Below, one piece after another: positions 1-7,019 of a stretch of 8,588 nucleotides of DNA. The stretch spans positions 1 through 8,588 of the forward strand of contig JAJYIJ010000033.1 of NCBI GenBank assembly GCA_021790135.1. Direction: 5' to 3'. The first letter of the stretch is position 1. Every line of letters begins with the position of its first letter. The notes under the pieces are model-generated. The model ran no database searches and was not told the origin of the DNA. It saw nothing but the letters and a program-made list of their open reading frames with translations. The DNA is from a bacterium (GTDB taxonomy: Bacteria; Patescibacteriota; Patescibacteriia; Magasanikbacterales; GWA2-37-8). The position numbers and the translations under genes are program-made.

Positions 1-1366
1 TTAAAGCAAGCACGACCGGAGGAACAATTGTCCACGCATTCGATTCGCCAGCTGCCGCATATTCGGGCGGCTGTCCGAAAGACAGTGTCAACACGTGGCG
101 CAAAAAACCAATGAAAATCATCGTCAAAAAAATAATGGCTCCGGCAACGACGATTGGATGTGACGCAAAACCAGCGATAATAATCGTAAACTCGGTGATA
201 AACAATCCAAACGGCGGAACGCCCGTTATGGCGAGAAACCCAAATAACAGTAGCACCCCGGTAACCGGCAAAACCGAAATAACACCGCGAACTTTGGCAA
301 TTTTTGTGGAACCGTAAGCGAGCAAAATATTTCCGCTCATAAAAAACAAAACCGTCTTTACAAGAGAATGATACAGCAAATGCAAAAGCGCCGCCGCCGA
401 ACCAAAACCACCGAACCCAAAGCCGAGAGCGGCGATACCAGCGTGCTCAATACTCGAATATGTGAACAGCCGCTTATAATTTTTTTGAATCAGAATAATG
501 AACGCCGGAATTGCGAGCGAGAGTAAACCAAAAACCAGAAGCAGGCGGCTTGAGAAAACAGATCCGTCTGCGGCGTCTACTATCTGCTTAAATCGAAGAA
601 TCGCCAAAAACGCCACGTTGATGAGTGCCCCAGAAAACAATGCCGCAATCGGCGTAGGCGTCTTACCATATGCGTCCGGTTTCCACGAATGCAGGGGCAC
701 CAAACCAACTTTGGTGCCGTAACCGATCAACACAAAAATAAAAGCGAGTCGAACGACAAACGGATTATAAAAACTCGCGTTCGCAAGAAGTGAAGACCAG
801 CCGACCAGGTGAGCTTCCGCACCGTTCGGCAGAGTCGTCAAAAATAAAAGTGTCCCTAAAAATCCAAGCAACAGACCGACCGAGTTCACAATTAAATATT
901 TCCAGGCCGCCTCAAGTGCGGTCGGCTTGTCATAGTAACTGATAAGAAAGGCCGTCGAAAGAGTCGTTGCTTCGATAGCCACCCACATTAAGATCGGATT
1001 AGAGATCGTAGCCGCAAAAAACATGGCAAGCAAAAAAAGTTGAAGCAAAATAAAATATTGCTTTATGCGACGAAAACCAATAATTCCCTTGGCAACTTCG
1101 GCGCGCAGATATCCTATGGAATAAAAAGCCGCGCCACAACCGACAGTTGCCACCGCGAGAACTGTTAAAGAGCCCAAGCCATCGAGGGCAAAACCGGCGA
1201 ACGAATAATATCCACTACGCCAAACAAAATGAGCCAAAAAAATAGCAGTAATGAGTTCAAGGCTGCCCCCGACACCGGCAAGCGCCTCAAGAAATCGTGC
1301 CTGTTTTTTGACAACAAATGATCCGAGTGCGATCAAAAACGGAATGATAATCAAAAATAAGATCAT
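1..1366 (-). CDS. hyfF: HyfF-like antiporter-type membrane subunit (3' end outside window)
   Basis: This is an integral membrane subunit of a hydrogenase-4/Ehr-type complex. It belongs to the NuoL/M/N and Mrp antiporter family and is expected to form one ion-translocating channel. The reading frame stays open for 455 codons to the window edge, so the C-terminus is missing; E. coli HyfF has 526 residues. Almost the whole protein is hydrophobic. Family residues are visible: Glu132 in WVAIEATTLS (TM5), Lys219 in GYGTKVGLVPLHSW (TM7), Lys295 and Lys298 before the FTYSSIEHAG stretch, His330, His333 and Lys337 in HLLYHSLVK, and Glu392 in PPFGLFITEF (TM12). The phrases IEATTLS and PLHSWKPDAYGKTPTP separate HyfF from NuoM or NuoN. 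ATG at 1366 is chosen because it lies one base after the hyfE stop. No Shine-Dalgarno motif is seen close to it. The large subunit gene would be expected next, outside the window. Confidence 0.9.
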   Translation of the reverse strand, partial: MILFLIIIPFLIALGSFVVKKQARFLEALAGVGGSLELITAIFLAHFVWRSGYYSFAGFALDGLGSLTVLAVATVGCGAAFYSIGYLRAEVAKGIIGFRRIKQYFILLQLFLLAMFFAATISNPILMWVAIEATTLSTAFLISYYDKPTALEAAWKYLIVNSVGLLLGFLGTLLFLTTLPNGAEAHLVGWSSLLANASFYNPFVVRLAFIFVLIGYGTKVGLVPLHSWKPDAYGKTPTPIAALFSGALINVAFLAILRFKQIVDAADGSVFSSRLLLVFGLLSLAIPAFIILIQKNYKRLFTYSSIEHAGIAALGFGFGGFGSAAALLHLLYHSLVKTVLFFMSGNILLAYGSTKIAKVRGVISVLPVTGVLLLFGFLAITGVPPFGLFITEFTIIIAGFASHPIVVAGAIIFLTMIFIGFLRHVLTLSFGQPPEYAAAGESNAWTIVPPVVLAL

Positions 1367-1367
1367 A

Positions 1368-2024
1368 TTAGTCGTGTAGCTTCTGCAGCGTCGTTACATT
1401 AAGCGTTCCGAAGTGCTTGTACAGCATTGAAATAAACACAGCCGAGATCGTCACCCAAAGCAGTATGTCGAAGGTGATACCCAGCTGAAGAGCGGGACTC
1501 TGTTCCAAACCGGCAAACAAGGCGAATGTAACGATGCTGTTCTCAAGAGAAAGAACTCCAAGCATCTGTGAGAGCGCGCCCTTCCTGTTAACAATCAAAA
1601 ACAATGAAATGGCGATTGCTGAAAATGCGATAAAGCAGGCGTTGGTATTACTGCCGGCAAGCTGACCGAGCGGCCAAAAAAAATCCGTGCGCGTTATCGC
1701 CCCAAGCACTGCGATAACAAACAGTGTCAATGGCATATTCAAATAGGTAGTAACCGAAAATTTTAACTGATGTTTTTTTATCAATTCAAAAAAGAAATAT
1801 GGCGCAATAATAATTTTTACGCCGATGGTGGCGATAATCGCAATAAATGCTAGAAACGAAGGAGCTTTAACGGCCGACGATAACAATAAAATGACTACCG
1901 CCGATGACTGCACAACATACCACCAAACGGCCAGATGATTTTTTTTAATCAGGTGTAAAATGGCCACACTTGTGAAAACAACTGTGGCAAGCGGAACCGA
2001 AAAATTAGCGAAAATTTGATTCAT
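1368..2024 (-). CDS. hyfE: HyfE-like membrane subunit
   Basis: This is a 218-residue hydrophobic protein of the HyfE family (HycP in mycobacterial clusters). Its C-terminal part is related to NuoK/MrpC, and it should sit in the membrane arm between HyfC and the antiporter-like subunits. About six or seven membrane spans are apparent. Family marks are VKIIIAPYFFFELIKKH (residues 69-85), with Lys70 and Glu80, and then NRKGALSQMLGVLSLENS (146-163), with Glu161 at the place of the conserved NuoK-type glutamate. LGITFDILLWV (181-191) contributes Asp186. The open frame can be extended upstream to 2048, but that would overlap hyfC by 23 bases. ATG at 2024 gives MNQIFANF and sits one base after the hyfC stop, like every other junction in this operon. 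The length matches the family. Confidence 0.88.
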   Translation of the reverse strand: MNQIFANFSVPLATVVFTSVAILHLIKKNHLAVWWYVVQSSAVVILLLSSAVKAPSFLAFIAIIATIGVKIIIAPYFFFELIKKHQLKFSVTTYLNMPLTLFVIAVLGAITRTDFFWPLGQLAGSNTNACFIAFSAIAISLFLIVNRKGALSQMLGVLSLENSIVTFALFAGLEQSPALQLGITFDILLWVTISAVFISMLYKHFGTLNVTTLQKLHD

Positions 2025-2025
2025 A

Positions 2026-2949
2026 CTAAACAAGCAGACCGATAGCAATAATGCTGATCACGAAAGAAGTGAAAAGCAAATCTGGCAAACGAAAAATACG
2101 CATCTTTGCCATCGTTGATTCGATAATCGCAACAACAACAGCGAGGACAGTGGCCTTTAAAAAAACGACAATGGCTGAGACAACAAGCGCTGGCCCGAAT
2201 CCACCGTATAGCCCCCACGGAAAAAACAAGTTAACACCAAGCAAAATAAAAATCAGATATTTCATTCCACTCGCCCACTCAAGCAACGCCAAGCGTTTTC
2301 CGGAAAATTCCAAAATCATGGCTTCATGAATCATCGTGAGTTCTAAATGCGTAGCCGGATTATCAAATGGATAACGCATCGTTTCCGCGAGTAAGGCAAT
2401 AAAAAATCCGACAAATGCGATGATGATTGGGGTGAAGTCAGTAAATGATACACCGGCTATACCGCGAGCTATTCCCGCGAGATTGGTCGTGCGGGCAGCA
2501 ACTGCGAGCGCGAACAGTGAAAAGATTAAACCACCCTCGCTCAAAGCCGAAACTAACATTTCGCGGCTTGCGCCAAATCCACCAAATCCGCCACCGGCGT
2601 CGAGTCCGGCAAGCGCCAGAAAAAACGTTCCAAAAGCGAGCAGATAAATCATAGCCAAAAAATCGCCAAATAAACTAAAACCGGCGTCAGAAAAAACCGG
2701 AATTGCGGCTCCGACGGAGAGCAGACTGCCAAAAATAAGATACGGAGCATAACGTGAAACCCATGATGCGTCCTTACTTATCACCTCATCTTTATGGAAC
2801 AATTTCCACAAGTCACGATAAGGCTGAAAAGGCGAGGCACCCTTTCGATCCTGAAAAATTGCTTTAACGCGCCGTGTGAGTCCAATAAAAAACGGTGCGG
2901 CGATCGGTACAAAGGCGGCTTGCAGTGCAAAAAGGTAAATACGATCCAT
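2026..2949 (-). CDS. hyfC: HyfC-like (HycD/NuoH family) membrane anchor subunit
   Basis: This 307-residue protein is the NuoH/HycD-family subunit that anchors the hydrophilic arm and carries the first charged path into the membrane. It has about eight spans. Conservation is high throughout: the cytoplasmic loop DRKGASPFQPYRDLWKLFHK (residues 34-53), ASREMLVSALSE (127-138) with Glu130 and Glu138, and the stretch from Glu189 to Glu224. That last stretch includes Arg192, Asp196, DNPATHLELT (196-205), His208, Glu209, Glu214 and ALLEWA (221-226). These match HyfC/HycD more closely than NuoH. None of the expected charged residues appears lost, unlike the small subunit encoded upstream. An upstream TTG at 2961 is in frame but overlaps hyfB. 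ATG at 2949, one base after the hyfB stop, is preferred. Confidence 0.93.
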   Translation of the reverse strand: MDRIYLFALQAAFVPIAAPFFIGLTRRVKAIFQDRKGASPFQPYRDLWKLFHKDEVISKDASWVSRYAPYLIFGSLLSVGAAIPVFSDAGFSLFGDFLAMIYLLAFGTFFLALAGLDAGGGFGGFGASREMLVSALSEGGLIFSLFALAVAARTTNLAGIARGIAGVSFTDFTPIIIAFVGFFIALLAETMRYPFDNPATHLELTMIHEAMILEFSGKRLALLEWASGMKYLIFILLGVNLFFPWGLYGGFGPALVVSAIVVFLKATVLAVVVAIIESTMAKMRIFRLPDLLFTSFVISIIAIGLLV

Positions 2950-2950
2950 A

Positions 2951-4996
2951 CTAAATAGCAAAGGCTATCAACAAAACAATGAGAGTAATGAACACATATG
3001 AAACATACGCGTTAATGTTTCCGTTCTGAATTTTTTTAACCTGCTCGGAAATTTTGAGAAAAAAATGAGCGGCGGGACGGTAGAAATAGCGCTCATACAC
3101 ATCCGTCAACCCCAAATGCACAACGCCAATTTTGGGAAAATAGCGGAGTTCTGAGTCGTGATATTCCACATCCATTTGTTTAGTTGGTTTAAGAATACCT
3201 TGAAAAATGGTGATAATTGACCGTGAAAATCCGGTTGCGGTAATTTCCATGCGCGGAGTGAGATTGGTGCCACAATCCCAGGTTATATTTCTGATTATTT
3301 TTTGACGACGTGAAACGAAAACCGTAAGGACTGCCGCCACCATAATTCCGACAGCCAAAAAGAGTAATATGCTAGGCATCGAAATTGTGGCGAAAACGGC
3401 GGTAACAGCCGAGAAAGTAATGTGCATAACTGTTGTAGTATCTGCACTCTCTAAGTTGGGCAAGCTCAAGGCGATATTTTTTAAAATACTCGATATCATT
3501 CCAGAGAAAAAACCAAACGCAAGAGTAAGGAGCGAAAGCACGGCCATACTTATACGCATCGATCCGCTGACTTCAGGCGCATTTCCTGCCTTGATGCTCC
3601 GCGGCCGTCCCAAGAAGGTAACGCCAAAAGCCTTCACGAAACATGCCGCAGCCAATCCGCCCGTAAACGCCAACGACCCAATAGCCGTAATAAACACGGC
3701 TTTAGTAAATACCCCTGCCGTCACCACGCCTTGAAACATAGCCTGAAACGTCAGCCACTCGCTGAAAAATCCGTTAAACGGAGGTAAAGCCGAAATTGCC
3801 ATAGCGCCAATCAAAAAAAACAACGCCGTTTGAGGCATCCGCTTAATAAGTCCGCCATACTCTTCGATATTTCGCGTATGTGTGGCACTAATCACCGCCC
3901 CTGCCCCCAAAAACAACAAGGCTTTAAAGGTGGCATGATTCATCGTGTGATACAGAGCTGCAACAAGACCGATCGTCGCAAGTCCTGGCAAACCAAACGA
4001 CAGGAAAATCATGGCGCTACCCAACCCAAGTAAAATGATGCCGATATTCTCGATACTATGGAACGCAAGCAACCGCTTAAGATCATGTTCAGACAACGCG
4101 TACAAAACTCCGAGCAACGACGAAACCGCGCCTAGCAAAAGAACGACCACCCCCCACCACAGCGGTACGGACGGCATAATGAAAAAACAAATCCGAATCA
4201 ACATATAAATGCCGGTTTTTATCATGACGCCGGACATTATAGCTGATACGTGTGATGGCGCAGCCGGATGTGCACTCGGCAACCAGATATGAAGCGGAAT
4301 TATGCCGGCCTTGGCGCCAAAACCAAACAACGCGGAAAGAAAAATCATTCCTTTCACTACACTAGACGAACTAGCCAAACCAGCGCGCATTGCGCTAAAA
4401 TCAAATGTACCGGTTGCTTTATACAACAACAGGAAAGCAAAAAAAATAAATGCCGTACCGATATGTGTCATTATAAGATAAAGCGTTCCCGCGGCAACGT
4501 TGGTTTCTTCCCGGTGTTCATAAATTACTAGAAAGAACGACGCAAGCGACATTGTTTCCCACGCAAGCAAGAAAAAAATCGCATTATGTGCCGCTGCGAC
4601 AAGAATAAGGCTTGCCAAAAAAACATTATAAAAAAATCCCAGCACGCCCAAATTATATCTTTGGTAATAGTGCTTAAGGTATCCGAAGGCATAAATAGAT
4701 GCCATAAGTGCGATAAGCCCAATAAGTCCAACAAAAAATGCCGACAATGCGTCGATACGAAATGTAAATGACAAAATCGAAAAATTCGAGGCATAACTAA
4801 ATGAAACAATTTTCCCGGTTACAAGCGAATTGACAGCGAAAATCAAACTCGCGAGAGAACCAAGCACAGCAAAAACATTCGCCCAGATAGCGGCCACCGA
4901 ATCGCGTCTGGAAAACAGAAGCGAGCCAATACTGCCCACGGCAAAAAAACACAGAGTAGAAAAAAAGGCGATTGGCGAGGCAATAACACCCGACAT
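2951..4996 (-). CDS. hyfB: HyfB-like antiporter-type membrane subunit
   Basis: This 681-residue subunit of the NuoL/MrpA-like antiporter family is the HyfB/HycC homologue (E. coli HyfB has 672 residues). It has many membrane spans and should form an ion channel in the membrane arm. Visible family residues are Glu147 in WETMSLASF (TM5), Lys229 and His236 in FGAKAGIIPLHIWLP (TM7), Lys260, His313 in RLLAFHSIENIG, His350, His354 and Lys358 in YHTMNHATFKALLFLGAGAV, and Glu413 in PPFNGFFSEW (TM12). The C-terminal block beginning WDCGTNLTPRMEITATGFS (573-591) is typical of HyfB/HycC and absent from NuoL. The last span (about 663-681) ends the protein. The open frame could start at TTG 5023, but ATG at 4996 gives MSGVIAS and lies one base after the hyfI stop. 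The gene is followed one base later by hyfC. Confidence 0.93.
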   Translation of the reverse strand: MSGVIASPIAFFSTLCFFAVGSIGSLLFSRRDSVAAIWANVFAVLGSLASLIFAVNSLVTGKIVSFSYASNFSILSFTFRIDALSAFFVGLIGLIALMASIYAFGYLKHYYQRYNLGVLGFFYNVFLASLILVAAAHNAIFFLLAWETMSLASFFLVIYEHREETNVAAGTLYLIMTHIGTAFIFFAFLLLYKATGTFDFSAMRAGLASSSSVVKGMIFLSALFGFGAKAGIIPLHIWLPSAHPAAPSHVSAIMSGVMIKTGIYMLIRICFFIMPSVPLWWGVVVLLLGAVSSLLGVLYALSEHDLKRLLAFHSIENIGIILLGLGSAMIFLSFGLPGLATIGLVAALYHTMNHATFKALLFLGAGAVISATHTRNIEEYGGLIKRMPQTALFFLIGAMAISALPPFNGFFSEWLTFQAMFQGVVTAGVFTKAVFITAIGSLAFTGGLAAACFVKAFGVTFLGRPRSIKAGNAPEVSGSMRISMAVLSLLTLAFGFFSGMISSILKNIALSLPNLESADTTTVMHITFSAVTAVFATISMPSILLFLAVGIMVAAVLTVFVSRRQKIIRNITWDCGTNLTPRMEITATGFSRSIITIFQGILKPTKQMDVEYHDSELRYFPKIGVVHLGLTDVYERYFYRPAAHFFLKISEQVKKIQNGNINAYVSYVFITLIVLLIAFAI

Positions 4997-4997
4997 A

Positions 4998-5519
4998 TTA
5001 TTTGTGTTTTTTTCCAAGATCAAGAAGAATCGCGATGAGCGAATTCATTATGACAGTTGGCGATGGTGGGTCCCCGGGAATGGCATAATGCACTGGGACA
5101 ACATTTTTTGCGCCGTCGAGCACGCCATAAGAGCCCTTAAAAATTCCGCCGTCAATCGCATCGTCGCCGACGGCGACTACGATTTTAGGTTCCGGCATAG
5201 CGGCATAGGTGCGGAGCAGTCCTTCTTTCATATTCCGGCTTACAGGACCGGTAACCATAAGCATATCGGCATGGCGCGGCGAGGCTACGAAATGTACCCC
5301 GAAGCGCTCGACATCATAAAACGCGTTCCCGAGCGCCACCAATTCTTGTTCACACACATTCGTCGAGCCGGCGGTGACCACGCGAATAGCAAGCGAACCC
5401 TTAAATAAATTTTTGATAAGTGTCCGGATTTTTTCGCCTTCCGAAAAAATCACATCCGCGCTTTTGTTCGGATCTGGTTTCATTAATACTCTTTTTGTAG
5501 TGAAAATTTTTCGAAGCAT
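4998..5519 (-). CDS. hyfI: NuoB/HyfI-like small subunit lacking three of four cluster cysteines
   Basis: This 173-residue soluble protein is the 20-kDa NuoB/HyfI-type subunit, which normally holds the proximal [4Fe-4S] cluster between the large subunit and HyfC. Fold signatures are strong: ELVALGNAFYDVERFGVHF (59-77), ASPRHADMLMVTGPVSRNM (79-97), VVAVGDDAIDGGIFKGSYGV (114-133) and VVPVHYAIPGDPPSPT (140-155). The expected ligand pattern is CxxC, then GDCA, then PGCPP. Here the residues are Thr53, Cys56, Asp120 and Asp150, so only one ligand is left. Cys56 is the only cysteine in the protein. The frame is intact and the surrounding residues are conserved, which argues against simple decay. It is first in the operon. 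ATG at 5519 gives MLRKIF; ATG at 5483 (161 residues) has a better Shine-Dalgarno (AAAGAG, 5489-5494). Family membership is secure, but the electron-transfer role is doubtful. Confidence 0.9.
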   Translation of the reverse strand: MLRKIFTTKRVLMKPDPNKSADVIFSEGEKIRTLIKNLFKGSLAIRVVTAGSTNVCEQELVALGNAFYDVERFGVHFVASPRHADMLMVTGPVSRNMKEGLLRTYAAMPEPKIVVAVGDDAIDGGIFKGSYGVLDGAKNVVPVHYAIPGDPPSPTVIMNSLIAILLDLGKKHK

Positions 5520-5545
5520 ACCATTGCCATCAAAAATGTGCGCCT

Positions 5546-5574
5546 ATTCTACAACAAATATTTTATTTATGCAA
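5546..5574 (-). promoter_or_regulatory. Putative sigma-70-type promoter of the hyf-like operon
   Basis: Read on the minus strand, TTGCAT (5574-5569) is followed by a 17-base spacer and TAGAAT (5551-5546). The -10 matches the consensus at five of six positions. The -35 matches only its first three bases. Transcription would begin near 5539 and leave a leader of about 20 bases before ATG 5519. It is placed correctly: downstream of the asnS terminator and upstream of the first operon gene. The region is AT-rich, so a chance match is possible. Confidence 0.45.
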
Positions 5575-5681
5575 TACCTAATACCATCATGAGCCTAACA
5601 ATTTTATAAAAACTTGTTTTTTGGCCATTTTTATGTTACTGCAACTCACAATTATTGTTCCGCGTTTCAAAAAAGTTGGCT

Positions 5682-5711
5682 AAAAATGCCCTGGACAACC
5701 AGGGCATTTTT
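5682..5711 (-). terminator. Intrinsic terminator after asnS
   Basis: A perfect inverted repeat of 13 base pairs (5682-5694 with 5699-5711) closes on a 4-base loop. The core is GCCCTGG/CCAGGGC, flanked by A and T runs. Read on the minus strand it ends in TTTTT and begins three bases after the asnS stop codon. It should end the map-ruvX-recO-asnS transcript and insulate the hyf-like operon. The flanking A/T runs are symmetrical, so it could also stop transcription from the other side. Confidence 0.88.
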
Positions 5712-5714
5712 TCA

Positions 5715-7007
5715 TTACGGTCGGAGGCGACCAATAGTACGAGGAAATGGAATACATTCGCGAATATGTTCCACCCCGGTAATCCAACGCACCGCGCGCT
5801 CTAAACCGATACCGAAACCAGAATGTGGCACGGCGCCGTAGCGACGTAAGTCAAGATACCATTCATAGTCGGCCTGATTTAACCCTTCTTTTTTGATGCG
5901 CTCAAGAATCAAGTTAATATCCTCCTCACGTTGCGACCCGCCAATCAGCTCACCACCGCCGTCAGTGGCAATCAAATCATCGTTTAAAGCATGCGCCGGA
6001 TCGGCCGGATCCAATTTCATATAGAACGGTTTGATTTCCTTCGGCCATTTTTCAATAAAAACAGGAACAACGCTGTCTTTGGTCAGGAGCCCTTCATCAT
6101 CATTACCGAGATCCTCGCCGTACGTGATGTCGGAGCCAAGTTCTTGTAATTTTTTAATAGCCGCTTCGTAGGTGTAGCGGGTAAAAGGCGCATCGGCCCG
6201 TTTTAATTTTTCAGTATCGCGTTCTAAAATTGTCAGCTCTTTTTGGCAGTGTTCAAGACAATAACGGATAATATAACGAACCAGTTCTTCCTGAATTCGC
6301 AAATTTTCTTCGTGTTCAACAAATGCCGCTTCAGCATCCATCATCCAAAATTCGGTCAGGTGGCGCTTCGTCTTGCTTTTTTCAGCCCGAAATACTGGGC
6401 CAAAATCGTAGCAACGACCAACGGACGCGATAGCTGCCTCGATATATAGCTGGCCAGACTGCGACAGATACGCAGTGCCAAGATCAAAATAAGGCACGGG
6501 GAACAGTGTCGTCGTGCCTTCACAAGCACTCGGCGTGAAAATTGGCGAATCAACTTTAATAAACTGCTCTTGGTGTAAATATTGGTTGATGGCTGTAATG
6601 ATGGCATCGCGGACGCGCAGAATGGCCCACTGGTTTTTACTGCGCAACCACAGATGGCGATGGTCCATCAAAAAATCCGGACCATGCTCTTTTTTGGCAA
6701 TGGGATAATCTTTTGCCAACTGCAGGACAGCGCAACCAGTCACGTGGATTTCAAAAACGGCTTCCCGTTTGGGGTGCTTAGCGACGCGCCCCACGACCGT
6801 GATGGATGATTCTTGCGTGGCGCGCTCAGCTTCGGCCCAGACTTTTTCGTCCACCTCATTTTTGCTGACGACTGCCGAAATGAACCCGTATCCATCTCGA
6901 ATTTCAAGAAAAATAATTGATCCCGATGATCGCTTGTTATTAAGCCAACCTTTGAGTGTTATTTCTTCGCCAACGTGTTGCCCGAGGGTATTGCTGAAAA
7001 TATACAT
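5715..7007 (-). CDS. asnS: Asparaginyl-tRNA synthetase
   Basis: This class II aminoacyl-tRNA synthetase charges tRNA-Asn with asparagine in the cytoplasm. The 430-residue protein has an N-terminal OB-fold anticodon-binding domain (about 1-100: TLKGWLNNKR, FLEIRDGYG). The catalytic domain carries motif 1 near 146-157, SQSGQLY (182-188), motif 2 FRAEKSKTKRHLTEF (206-220), GGGELIGGSQREE (350-362) and motif 3 GIGLERAVRW (399-408) with Arg404. It ends in FPRTIGRLRP. The SGQLY and GGSQREE phrases fit AsnRS rather than AspRS. From memory, DFLMDHRHLWLR, DLRRYGAVPHSGFGIGLER and the short length resemble the Thermus/archaeal-type AsnRS. ATG at 7007 lies 12 bases after the recO stop. The 3' end is followed by the intrinsic terminator, so this is the last gene of its transcript. 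Confidence 0.95.
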   Translation of the reverse strand: MYIFSNTLGQHVGEEITLKGWLNNKRSSGSIIFLEIRDGYGFISAVVSKNEVDEKVWAEAERATQESSITVVGRVAKHPKREAVFEIHVTGCAVLQLAKDYPIAKKEHGPDFLMDHRHLWLRSKNQWAILRVRDAIITAINQYLHQEQFIKVDSPIFTPSACEGTTTLFPVPYFDLGTAYLSQSGQLYIEAAIASVGRCYDFGPVFRAEKSKTKRHLTEFWMMDAEAAFVEHEENLRIQEELVRYIIRYCLEHCQKELTILERDTEKLKRADAPFTRYTYEAAIKKLQELGSDITYGEDLGNDDEGLLTKDSVVPVFIEKWPKEIKPFYMKLDPADPAHALNDDLIATDGGGELIGGSQREEDINLILERIKKEGLNQADYEWYLDLRRYGAVPHSGFGIGLERAVRWITGVEHIRECIPFPRTIGRLRP

Positions 7008-7019
7008 ACTTTATTTTTG

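Noticed and set aside
4998..5023. Upstream TTG start for hyfB at 5023
   Set aside because: It would overlap the small subunit gene by 26 bases. ATG 4996 fits the one-base spacing seen at the other three junctions.
4830..5408. 192-codon open frame on the plus strand
   Set aside because: It is antisense to the conserved small subunit and the hyfB start, shows no recognisable family, and has no start context. It is a shadow frame.
4998..5519. Small subunit as a decayed pseudogene or a sequencing artefact
   Set aside because: The frame is intact, flanking motifs are conserved, and each Cys replacement needs two or three base changes.
1..5519. Mrp Na+/H+ antiporter or standard NADH dehydrogenase (nuo) operon
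   Set aside because: HyfC and HyfI-like subunits are absent from Mrp. The HyfB C-terminal WDCG block, the HyfE protein and the B-C-E-F order do not occur in nuo operons.
5597..5618. Weak hairpin AACAA...TTGTT around TTTTATAAAA
   Set aside because: It has a five-pair AT-rich stem with a large loop, below what would be called a terminator or riboswitch.
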